Shown here piece after piece: positions 1 through 5,357 of a DNA stretch of 7,463 nt. The first letter of the stretch is position 1. Every line of letters starts with the position of its first letter. The DNA lies in contig CAZTMB010000128.1 in assembly GCA_964614695.1 (NCBI GenBank), forward strand, positions 1 through 7,463, written 5' to 3'. A program made the position numbers and the translations under genes. Under the pieces are notes generated by a model, which searched no databases, was not told where the DNA came from, and was given only the letters and a program-made list of their open reading frames with translations. This stretch comes from VGXO01 sp964614695 (GTDB taxonomy: Bacteria > Planctomycetota > Phycisphaerae > Phycisphaerales > SM1A02).

Positions 1-97
1 GCGCGATCGCCGCGATGCCGCCGAGAGTCCACGCGATGGTCGGATGGAGAGACAACGCCGTCAGCGTACGCGAGGAAGATGGCGTGGATACCGCGGT

Positions 98-146
98 CCA
101 TCGCTTCAGGCCACCGCGAAGCGCTGCAGCGTGCGGCGGAAGGTCG
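98..146. repeat. Core repeat copy A with CCATCGCTTCAGG leader
   Basis: The 13-mer CCATCGCTTCAGG (98-110) is followed after two bases by a 34-nt core at 113-146, starting ACCGCGAAGCGC and ending GGAAGGTCG. The same 13-mer and core recur at 429-482 with a 6-nt insertion between them, and the core alone recurs at 265-298. The middle of the core is a perfect 10-bp palindrome, CGCTGCAGCG (122-131). No 9-nt array is recognisable upstream of this copy, unlike the other two. The repeat is real by direct comparison; its nature (intergenic repetitive element, remnant or binding site) is unknown. Confidence 0.6.
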
Positions 147-224
147 GGGTGGAGTCGGTCGCGGCGCGATCGGCGCGGGCCACATCACAGGCGTGGCGCT
201 CGCTTCGCTCGACGGGCGGCTTCA

Positions 225-260
225 TGATGGACTTGATGGACGAAGTAGACCGGCTGGACG
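225..260. repeat. Degenerate 9-nt tandem array, four units
   Basis: Four consecutive 9-nt units can be read: TGATGGACT (225-233), TGATGGACG (234-242), AAGTAGACC (243-251) and GGCTGGACG (252-260). The best-conserved part is the GAC in the last four bases. The array stops four bases before core repeat copy B, so array and core look like one compound element. In one + frame the units read as three-residue repeats of hydrophobic-Asp-X, but no convincing gene contains them. Confidence 0.5.
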
Positions 261-264
261 CCGA

Positions 265-298
265 ACCGCGAAGCGCTGCACTTGCGGCGGAAGGTTGG
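265..298. repeat. Core repeat copy B
   Basis: Begins ACCGCGAAGCGCTGCA, identical to copy A over its first 16 bases. It then differs by a short substitution and a one-base deletion before rejoining at TGCGGCGGAAGGT. The right arm of the central palindrome found in copies A and C is lost here. It lies immediately downstream of the 9-nt array at 225-260, and the CCATCGCTTCAGG leader of copies A and C is absent. Confidence 0.5.
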
Positions 299-366
299 CG
301 AGGACATCGCGGCCGCCGTCAGCGCCAGAGGCACGCCAACCGTTCAGACGCCACAACGCCCGAACC

Positions 367-383
367 GGAAACCGCCGGTTTCC
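367..383. terminator. Perfect 7-bp hairpin, possible terminator
   Basis: GGAAACC (367-373) and GGTTTCC (377-383) are exact reverse complements separated by GCC, giving a compact stem with a three-base loop. It sits between repeat copies B and C, about 210 bases before feoA. The downstream bases TTCCGAATC do not form a proper T tract on the + strand, and the minus-strand exit is also T-poor. A factor-independent terminator is therefore only a possibility. It could equally be a structural part of the repeat cluster. Confidence 0.35.
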
Positions 384-391
384 TTCCGAAT

Positions 392-436
392 CCCATGAGG
401 CCCATGAGCCCCATGGGGCGCATCGGGCCCATCGCT
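392..436. repeat. Degenerate 9-nt tandem array, five units
   Basis: Five consecutive 9-nt units can be read: CCCATGAGG, CCCATGAGC, CCCATGGGG, CGCATCGGG and CCCATCGCT. The motif C(C/G)CAT is conserved in each. The last unit merges directly into the CCATCGCTTCAGG leader of core copy C. In the + frames this reads as Pro-Met-X triplets and on the minus strand as Met-Gly-X triplets. Such low-complexity reading in several frames suggests slippage-generated DNA rather than a protein-coding repeat. It shares unit length, but not sequence, with the array at 225-260. Confidence 0.6.
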
Positions 437-482
437 TCAGGCTCGGACCACCGCGAAGCGCCGCGGCGTGCGGTGAAGATCG
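429..482. repeat. Core repeat copy C with CCATCGCTTCAGG leader
   Basis: The 13-mer CCATCGCTTCAGG (429-441) matches copy A exactly. Six extra bases follow, then the core at 450-482, starting ACCGCGAAGCGC. The central decamer reads CGCCGCGGCG (459-468). It differs from copy A at two positions that are partners in the dyad, so palindromic symmetry is kept. A one-base deletion occurs near the end relative to copy A. Confidence 0.6.
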
Positions 483-541
483 CCGCCCGACCTCGACACC
501 TTGGGGCCAGTTGGGTCCAGCCGGCAACCTCCGCCGCCCAC

Positions 542-570
542 TTGCCGCTGAGACCCAGTCGCAATATCCT
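542..570 (+). promoter_or_regulatory. Sigma70-like promoter of the feo operon
   Basis: TTGCCG (542-547) and TATCCT (565-570) are separated by exactly 17 bases. Each matches four of six positions of the housekeeping -35 (TTGACA) and -10 (TATAAT) consensus. Transcription would be expected to start near 576-578, giving a very short leader of about 15 bases before the feoA ATG at 593. The same TATCCT hexamer stands at nearly the same distance from the start of the first antiporter gene (3563-3568), which supports its being a real element. Confidence 0.5.
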
Positions 571-573
571 TCC

Positions 574-588
574 GGACTTCGCAAGTCC
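574..588. promoter_or_regulatory. Perfect inverted repeat, candidate operator
   Basis: GGACTT (574-579) and AAGTCC (583-588) are exact reverse complements around CGC. The dyad starts three bases after the -10 hexamer, overlaps the expected transcription start and ends four bases before the feoA ATG. That is where a repressor dimer would block initiation. It does not resemble the AT-rich Fur box or the DtxR/IdeR consensus. Because transcription probably begins inside it, an operator is more likely than an RNA hairpin. Its role in iron regulation is an inference. Confidence 0.4.
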
Positions 589-592
589 TCGC

Positions 593-886
593 ATGAGCAC
601 CGCTTCCACCACCTCCGACCGCATTCCCCTCTCCGTGCTCCGCCCCGGAGATCGGGCGGTCGTCGAGTTGGGGGCGTTGGCTCCGGAGGAAGCAGCCCTG
701 CTGCACGCGATGGGGCTTTCCGACCGCGCCGAGGTGCGGATCTGCCGTTCGGGCAGCCCTTGCATCATCGAGGTCGCCCAGACCCGCCTCGGCCTGGCGG
801 CGTCGGTCGCGTGCCGGATCTTCACGACGCCCTGTGGCGCCGCCTGCCCCGCCGCAAACGACGCGGGCGGGCAGCGCGCCGAGTGA
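593..886 (+). CDS. feoA: FeoA, ferrous iron transport accessory protein
   Basis: This small cytosolic protein of 97 residues is required with FeoB for Fe2+ uptake. Members of the family fold as an SH3-like beta-barrel and are thought to act on the FeoB GTPase domain. The visible family pattern is a leading hydrophobic-Leu-X-Pro-Gly segment (PLSVLRPGD, residues 12-20), the HAMGL turn (38-42), an arginine-hydrophobic strand (EVRIC, 47-51) and TRLGLAASVA (64-73) before the last strand. Length is somewhat above the usual 75-90 because of an eight-residue N-terminal extension and a C-terminal tail. The protein carries five cysteines (51, 57, 74, 81, 85), two of them in the tail as CGAAC, which is unusual. 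The start at 593 was chosen because it lies just after the promoter; the frame is open far upstream through non-coding repeats. No Shine-Dalgarno is present. feoB follows after 46 bases. Confidence 0.88.
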   Translation: MSTASTTSDRIPLSVLRPGDRAVVELGALAPEEAALLHAMGLSDRAEVRICRSGSPCIIEVAQTRLGLAASVACRIFTTPCGAACPAANDAGGQRAE

Positions 887-932
887 GCCGCCACCGCGGA
901 GGCGCGAGCCTCGACTCGATCGATCTCCGACG

Positions 933-2990
933 ATGGTGACCTCGACCGACTCCCCACCCGCGTCGAACGATCCGAAGCTTCAACGGCTGACCATGCCGCG
1001 CGAACCGGGTGCGCCGCTTCGCCTCGCGATGATCGGCAACCCCAACACCGGGAAGACCACGCTCTTCAACCGGCTCTGCGGCGTGCGGGCCCGCACCGCG
1101 AACTTCCCGGGCAGCACCGTCGAAGCGCGGCTCGGACCGTGCTCGCTCGGCTCGCAGCGGATCGAACTGATCGATCTCCCCGGCAGCTACGGGCTCGAAC
1201 TCGATCTTCCCGAGTCGAAGCTCTGCCGCGACTGCCTCGACGGACGCCTCGAGGGCTTCCGTCCCGACGCGGTGCTCGCGGTGCTCGACGCGACGAACCT
1301 GCCGCGCAACCTGCAGTTCCTCGCCGCCGCGGCGCGGCCGGAACTTCCGATGGTGGTCGCGCTCAACATGATCGACGTCGCGGCGCGGCGCGGGCTTTCG
1401 ATCGACGCGGCCAAGCTCGAAGCCCGCATCGGCAGCCCGGTCGTTCCGATCAGCGCCCGTTCGGGCAAGGGCGTCGACGACCTGATCCGCGCGATCGACC
1501 GCGCGAAGCCGCCCGAACACCCCTGCCCCGATCGTCCGGGACGAAGCGAGATGTGCGCCGAGTGGGCGAGCCGCATGGTCGCCGAGAGCGTCGGCGGCGC
1601 GGCGAGCGAAGGCTCGTCCCGCGACACCTTCCGCGATCGGCTCGACCGCGCGTTCACGCATCCGGTCCTTGGGCTTCTCGTCTTCGCGGCCACCATGCTC
1701 GGGCTGTTCGCGACGATCTTCTCGCTCGCGTCGCTCCCGATGGATCTGATCGACGTTCTCTTCGCCTCGCTTGGCGATGCGGCGCGAGCGGCGATTCCGG
1801 CCGGCCCGATCGCCGATCTCGTCGCCGACGGCATCGTCGGTGGCATCGCGGGCACCGTCGTCTTCCTGCCGCAGATCTGCCTGCTCTTCTTCCTGCTCTC
1901 GCTGCTCGAGGACACCGGCTACCTCGCCCGCGCCGCCTTCGTGATGGACCGGCTGATGTGCAAAGTCGGCCTGCCGGGCCAGGCGTTCATCCCGCTGCTC
2001 TCGAGCCACGCGTGCGCCTTGCCGGGGATCATGAGCACGCGGCTCATTCCCGATCGGCACGATCGTCTCGCGACGATCCTCGTCGCCCCGTTCATGAGCT
2101 GCTCCGCGCGGCTTCCCGTCTACGTCCTGCTGACGACGCTCCTCTTCCCGGAGAGCCCGCTGCAGGCGAGCCTGGCGCTGGCGGGCTGCTATCTCCTCGG
2201 CGCGACCGCCGGGCTCGGCTCGGCATGGCTCGTGCGCAAGACGCTTCTCAAGGGCCGCTCGCGGCCCATGGTCCTCGAGCTGCCGCCCTACCGCCTGCCG
2301 TCGATCCGCACCGCGGTGCTCTCGACGTGGGACCGCGCGGTGGTCTTCCTCAAGAATGCCGGCACGGTGATCCTCGCGATCTGCGTGGTGATGTGGTGGC
2401 TGAGCGCCTATCCGACCGCCTCGACGCCGCCCGAGGCCGAAGCCCTCCGTGCGCAGGCGACGTTGCTCGAGACCGCGACCGACGAAGCCGATCAAGCTGC
2501 GGCCGAAGCCATGGACGAGGACGCCATCGCGGCGCTTCTCGCCGAGGCCGACGCCATCGAGGCGCGGGCCCAGCAGGCAGGAAGCTTCGCCGGCATGCTC
2601 GGCCGCACCGTGCAGCCGGTCTTCGCGCCGATCGGCTACGACGCCAACCTCACCGTCGCGGTGCTCACGAGCTTCCTCGCACGGGAGGTCTTCGTCTCGA
2701 CGATGGCGGTGCTGACCGGCGCTGACGATCCCGACGACGGCGAAGGCGTGGTCGAGGCGGTGAAGCGATCGACGCGTCCCGACGGCTCGCCGGTCTTCAC
2801 GACCGCGACGAGCGCGAGCCTCCTGGTCTTCTTCGTGCTCGCGATGCAGTGCCTGCCGACGCTCGCGGTGACCCGCCGCGAGACCGGCGGCTGGCGCTGG
2901 GCGGGCCTGCAGCTCGCCTGGATGACCGCGATCGCCTACGCCGGCGCGTTCATCGCCTACCACGGACTCCAGTGGGCCGGGGTCGCATGA
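933..2990 (+). CDS. feoB: FeoB, Fe2+ permease with N-terminal G domain
   Basis: This inner-membrane permease couples an N-terminal GTPase to Fe2+ import. The 685-aa protein shows G1 GNPNTGKTT (35-43), switch I NFPGSTVE (57-64), G3 DLPGSYGL (81-88), G4 NMID (145-148) and G5 SARSGKG (174-180). A GDI-like helical segment follows, and membrane segments begin near 245. Gate motifs are visible: LEDTGYLARAAFVMDR (325-340), PFMSCSARLPVY (386-397) and the C-terminal MQCLPTLAVTRRETG (638-652). The pore motif reads SSHACALPGIMSTR (357-370), keeping the cysteine and proline but lacking the GxG of E. coli FeoB. An acidic, alanine-rich helical loop occupies about 498-550. The start at 933 is preferred: 834 would add an unconserved Pro/Arg stretch overlapping feoA, and 993 would also keep the whole G domain. 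A GGAGG at 898-902 is too far upstream for either. The stop overlaps the next start (ATGA). Confidence 0.95.
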   Translation: MVTSTDSPPASNDPKLQRLTMPREPGAPLRLAMIGNPNTGKTTLFNRLCGVRARTANFPGSTVEARLGPCSLGSQRIELIDLPGSYGLELDLPESKLCRDCLDGRLEGFRPDAVLAVLDATNLPRNLQFLAAAARPELPMVVALNMIDVAARRGLSIDAAKLEARIGSPVVPISARSGKGVDDLIRAIDRAKPPEHPCPDRPGRSEMCAEWASRMVAESVGGAASEGSSRDTFRDRLDRAFTHPVLGLLVFAATMLGLFATIFSLASLPMDLIDVLFASLGDAARAAIPAGPIADLVADGIVGGIAGTVVFLPQICLLFFLLSLLEDTGYLARAAFVMDRLMCKVGLPGQAFIPLLSSHACALPGIMSTRLIPDRHDRLATILVAPFMSCSARLPVYVLLTTLLFPESPLQASLALAGCYLLGATAGLGSAWLVRKTLLKGRSRPMVLELPPYRLPSIRTAVLSTWDRAVVFLKNAGTVILAICVVMWWLSAYPTASTPPEAEALRAQATLLETATDEADQAAAEAMDEDAIAALLAEADAIEARAQQAGSFAGMLGRTVQPVFAPIGYDANLTVAVLTSFLAREVFVSTMAVLTGADDPDDGEGVVEAVKRSTRPDGSPVFTTATSASLLVFFVLAMQCLPTLAVTRRETGGWRWAGLQLAWMTAIAYAGAFIAYHGLQWAGVA

Positions 2991-3223
2991 TGGGGCTCCC
3001 GAACGAATCGGTCGCCGACGCGACGAACGCCGCCTCGTCGATGCCGTTCGGCGATTGGCAGTTCTGGATCGTCTCGCTCGTGGCCCTCGCGGGGGTGGCG
3101 CTGCTCGTGCGTCCGCTGCTTCCCTCGAAGACGCCCGCGCCTCCCTGCGGAGGCTGCGCGAAGTCGGCGCCCGCGAAGCCGCGACGCGCGACGCTCACGA
3201 TCGAGGGCGAGCGGCCCACGTAG
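2987..3223 (+). CDS. FeoB-associated Cys-rich membrane protein
   Basis: This 78-aa protein has a single predicted membrane helix and a short cysteine motif. A hydrophobic stretch starts at DWQFWIV (23-29) and runs to LLVRPLL (39-45). A Pro-rich linker and CGGC (54-57) follow, then a basic C-terminal tail. This order of helix, arginine and Gly/Cys cluster matches the small FeoB-associated Cys-rich proteins (Pfam FeoB_associated type) encoded after feoB in many bacteria. Their role is unclear; metal hand-off or FeoB stabilisation has been suggested. The CGGC pair is shorter than the longer Cys clusters of many members. The start ATG overlaps the feoB stop as ATGA, with a second in-frame ATG directly after it, so translation is probably coupled to feoB. 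M19 is an alternative start just before the helix. Confidence 0.75.
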   Translation: MMGLPNESVADATNAASSMPFGDWQFWIVSLVALAGVALLVRPLLPSKTPAPPCGGCAKSAPAKPRRATLTIEGERPT

Positions 3224-3263
3224 CCGCGGCGGCGCACAGCGTCGCGGCGACTCGAAGCCGCGG
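3224..3263 (+). terminator. Weak stem-loop after the feo operon
   Basis: CCGCGGC directly after the stop codon (3224-3230) is the exact reverse complement of GCCGCGG (3257-3263). Between them GTCG-CGG-CGAC (3241-3251) can form a smaller inner stem. There is no T-rich tail. This is the only structure near the operon end that could serve in termination or mRNA 3'-end protection. In such GC-rich DNA stems of this size also arise by chance. Confidence 0.25.
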
Positions 3264-3273
3264 ATCCGTTCGG
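3253..3273 (+). repeat. Diverged 21-bp direct repeat, left copy
   Basis: CGAAGCCGCGGATCCGTTCGG matches the copy at 3541-3561 at 17 of 21 aligned positions without gaps. The two copies bracket most of the intergenic stretch between the feo and antiporter operons, including the MscS-like remnant. Confidence 0.35.
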
Positions 3274-3369
3274 CGGCACGACGCCGAATCAGGCACGGTC
3301 GGACCGACGAGTCTCGACACGCTCCGGCCGATCGTCGCGCCTGCCGAGAGCGCTGGCCGCGATGTACTC

Positions 3370-3513
3370 ATGGCCAGTTCGGTCGACGGGTCGGTCCGGG
3401 TCTCCTCGTCCAAGGCGCTCTCGGGCAAGGACCGACTGCTTGTCGACTGCAAGAAGGCGCTCGAGGCAGCCGGCGTCGGGATCCCCTTCGCCCCCACAGG
3501 TCGAGATGCCGAT
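3370..3513 (+). pseudogene. Possible remnant of an MscS-type channel C-terminus
   Basis: In the frame of 3370 the translation contains VDGSVRVSSS, then LLVDCKKALEAAGV (3436-3477) and GIPFAPTGRDA. The last part resembles the conserved end of MscS-family mechanosensitive channels, where an aspartate and hydrophobics precede a helix ending in (D/E)AAG(I/V)xIPFP. The stretch before it could correspond to the preceding beta strand with bases missing. The frame has no stop of its own and runs on through the downstream antiporter gene in a wrong frame, and no channel body is present upstream. A decayed gene end is the best reading; chance similarity cannot be excluded. Confidence 0.35.
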
Positions 3514-3540
3514 GGCGGGCGGTCCGGCTCGCGGCTGAAC

Positions 3541-3561
3541 CGAAGCCGGCGATCCGTCCGA
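3541..3561 (+). repeat. Diverged 21-bp direct repeat, right copy
   Basis: CGAAGCCGGCGATCCGTCCGA shares 17 of 21 positions with the copy at 3253-3273. This copy ends one base before the TATCCT hexamer, so it occupies the expected spacer/-35 region of the antiporter promoter and could be a regulator site rather than a relic. Confidence 0.35.
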
Positions 3562-3562
3562 C

Positions 3563-3568
3563 TATCCT
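3563..3568 (+). promoter_or_regulatory. TATCCT -10-like hexamer before antiporter operon
   Basis: TATCCT lies 24 bases before the ATG at 3593. The same hexamer lies 22 bases before the feoA ATG, and neither gene has a Shine-Dalgarno. No good -35 hexamer stands at 16-18 bases upstream (the spacing of 17 gives CCGAAG), so activator dependence or another sigma factor is possible. The call rests mainly on the parallel with feoA. Confidence 0.35.
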
Positions 3569-3592
3569 CGCGACGCCGACCGACGCTCTCGC

Positions 3593-5350
3593 ATGGACGA
3601 CATCGCCTTCCTCAAGACGCTCGGCGTGATGGTGATCGGCGCAACCGCGCTGATCCTCTTGCTGCGCCGACTTCGGCTGCCCGCGATCGTCCTGTGCATC
3701 GCGGCGGGCCTTCTGATCGGGCCGATGCTCGGACTGGTGTCCTTCGGCGAGACCCCGAGCGAGCCGTTCGCCGGCGAGGCGACGGAGCCGTACGCCGAGG
3801 CGATCGCACCTGCGGATCGGACCGACGCGACGACGCACGGAGATTCCGTCGCCCATCGCATCGAGGAGATCTCCCACCTCGGGATCGTCCTGCTGCTCTT
3901 TCTCGTCGGGCTCGAACTCTCCTTCGCGAGGCTGCGCGACCTCGGTCGCGTCACGCTCGTCGCCGGCGGCGGGCAGATCGTCATCACCTTCGTCGTCGGC
4001 TTCGCGATCGACGCGGGCCTCGCGCCGCTCGCGGGCCTCACGACCGTCGAGGCGACGCTGCTCGCGGCGGCCTTCGTCTTCTCGAGCACGGTCGTGGTGG
4101 TGCGTCTGCTCGAGCAGCGTGGCGAGCTCTCGACGCTGCACGGCCGCATCGCGGTCGGGGTGCTGCTTCTGCAGGACCTCGCGGTCATCCTCTGCCTCAC
4201 CGTGCTGCACGGATTCGACGGCGACGAACAAGGCTCCGCCGGAGGCCTCGCCTCGGCGCTCGCGAAGATGCCGATCGCCTTCCTCGGCATGGCGGTGCTG
4301 CTTGGCCTCGCGGTGCTCGCCTCGAAGTACCTGCTCGAACGGCCCTTCACGTGGGCGGCCCGGAACGGCCAGACCCTCACCGTGTGGGGCATCGCGTGGT
4401 GCCTGGCCTTCGTCGGGCTTGCGAGCCTGCTGGGACTGTCCGCGGAGATCGGCGCGTTTCTCGCGGGCATCTCGCTCGCGCAGCTTCCGTGCGCCCATGA
4501 CCTCGCGCGACGGCTGCAGCCGCTCATGGCGTTCTTCATCGCGCTCTTCTTCGTCTCGCTCGGCGCGGGCATGGATCTCGCCGACGCGATCGACGTCTGG
4601 CCAGTCGCGCTGGCGCTCTGCCTCTTCGTCCTGCTCGTGAAGCCCGCGATCGTCGCGTGGCTGGTCGCGCGATCCGGCTACGGCGAACGCACCGCGTTCC
4701 TCTCGGGGATCTCGCTCGGCCAGGTCAGCGAGTTCAGCTTCATCCTCGCGGCGATGGCCCACGAGAAGGGCCTGCTCGGAGACAAGGCGCTTGCCGTGGT
4801 GGGCCTCGTGGGCCTGGTCACGATCGTCGTCTCCGCGGCGACGCTCGGCCGCGCCGAGGCCGTCGCGACGGCGGTGGAGCGGCGAGGCCTGCTCCGCTGG
4901 CTGAGGGCAACCCCCGAGCCGGCGTCGCCCGCGACCCCGCCAGCCACCGGCCACGTGGTCGTCGCCGGCATGAACGCGATGGGTCGACGCATCGCCGAAG
5001 CGCTCGTCGAGCGGGGCGAGCGGGTCCTCGCCATCGACACCGACCCTCGCAAGCTTCGCGGACTGCCCTGCCGCACCGTGCAGGGAAGCCTCGACGACGA
5101 GCAGGTGATCGCCGCCTCGAGCCTCGCGGGCGCTCGCCTGGCGATCAGCGCGTTGCAGATCGAGGAGGTGAACGACCTCTTCGCCTACCGCTGCCGGCGT
5201 CTCGGCGTGCCGTGCATCGTGCACGCGTTCGACGGATCGCTCGTCGAGGAACTGCGTCGGCAAGGCGTCGAGCACCTCGTCGACAGCAAGATGCAGGGGA
5301 ACATCCGGCTCGTCACCTCTCTCGCGGAGCTCGGGATCGTGGTCCCGTGA
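3593..5350 (+). CDS. CPA2 cation:proton antiporter with RCK domain (KefB-like)
   Basis: This 585-aa membrane protein probably exchanges K+ (or Na+) for H+ across the inner membrane under control of a cytosolic nucleotide-binding domain. The antiporter domain spans about 5-420. It shows LFLVGLELSFARL (102-114), SSTVVVVRLLEQRG (164-177), the VLLLQDLAVI segment (190-199) with the Gln-Asp pair 194-195 typical of KefB/KefC, SAEIGAFLAGISLA (283-296), LFFVSLGAGMDL (318-329) and LGQVSEFSFIL (375-385). A polar loop of about 45 residues (50-95) between the second membrane segment and LFLVGLEL is longer than usual. A Pro-rich linker (441-452) leads to an RCK/TrkA-N domain (454-585). Its glycine motif reads GMNAMG (459-464), with Asn for the second Gly, while the ribose-binding acid after strand 2 is present (D482). 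No RCK_C domain follows. The next antiporter starts 7 bases after the stop, so the pair is almost certainly co-transcribed. No KefF/KefG partner is visible. Confidence 0.9.
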   Translation: MDDIAFLKTLGVMVIGATALILLLRRLRLPAIVLCIAAGLLIGPMLGLVSFGETPSEPFAGEATEPYAEAIAPADRTDATTHGDSVAHRIEEISHLGIVLLLFLVGLELSFARLRDLGRVTLVAGGGQIVITFVVGFAIDAGLAPLAGLTTVEATLLAAAFVFSSTVVVVRLLEQRGELSTLHGRIAVGVLLLQDLAVILCLTVLHGFDGDEQGSAGGLASALAKMPIAFLGMAVLLGLAVLASKYLLERPFTWAARNGQTLTVWGIAWCLAFVGLASLLGLSAEIGAFLAGISLAQLPCAHDLARRLQPLMAFFIALFFVSLGAGMDLADAIDVWPVALALCLFVLLVKPAIVAWLVARSGYGERTAFLSGISLGQVSEFSFILAAMAHEKGLLGDKALAVVGLVGLVTIVVSAATLGRAEAVATAVERRGLLRWLRATPEPASPATPPATGHVVVAGMNAMGRRIAEALVERGERVLAIDTDPRKLRGLPCRTVQGSLDDEQVIAASSLAGARLAISALQIEEVNDLFAYRCRRLGVPCIVHAFDGSLVEELRRQGVEHLVDSKMQGNIRLVTSLAELGIVVP

Positions 5351-5357
5351 CGACGCC

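Larger units (their letters stand above)
1..592. other. Upstream non-coding region, repeat-rich
   Basis: No reading frame here looks like a real complete protein. The open frames are arginine-, alanine- and serine-rich products of high GC, and they change character at the repeats. The stretch holds three diverged core repeats, two 9-nt tandem arrays, one strong hairpin and the feoA promoter, each listed separately. On the minus strand the first ~100 bases have protein-like composition in two successive frames (see findings), which could be the frameshifted start of a gene leaving the left edge. That is too weak to call. Confidence 0.6.
3224..3592. other. Intergenic region between feo and antiporter operons
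   Basis: No complete gene is visible here. It contains a weak stem-loop directly after the feo operon, a pair of diverged 21-bp repeats, an MscS-like C-terminal fragment and a promoter-like hexamer before the first antiporter, each listed separately. The 100-codon minus-strand frame across 3195-3497 is serine-, alanine- and arginine-rich and shows no family resemblance. Confidence 0.5.

Noticed and set aside
392..436. Collagen-like or Met-rich peptide suggested by Pro-Met-X and Met-Gly-X triplets
   Set aside because: The pattern appears in both strands simply because the DNA is a 9-nt tandem array, and no start, domain or coding context supports it.
98..482. CRISPR array
   Set aside because: Only three diverged repeats with unequal spacing (152 and 185 bases), internal 9-nt arrays, and no cas genes.
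44..592. N-terminal extension of the feoA frame back to 44
   Set aside because: The frame is open only because stops are rare at this GC. It runs through three non-coding repeats and the promoter and adds nothing FeoA-like.
542..592. Fur box upstream of feoA
   Set aside because: No sequence resembling the AT-rich GATAATGATAATCATTATC consensus is present; only the GC-containing 6-3-6 dyad is.
1139..2725. 528-codon + frame inside feoB
   Set aside because: Out-of-frame shadow of feoB with an Arg/Pro/Ala-dominated sequence and no recognisable domain.
822..2963. Very long minus-strand frame opposite feoB, and similar ones at 3368-5638 and 5313-7253
   Set aside because: Their translations are runs of Arg, Glu, Asp, His and Gly with no hydrophobic core or domain. 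They arise from GC-rich third positions of the confident + strand genes opposite.
3195..3497. 100-codon minus-strand frame in the intergenic region
   Set aside because: Ser/Ala/Arg-rich composition, overlaps the end of the Cys-rich protein gene and lacks any family resemblance.
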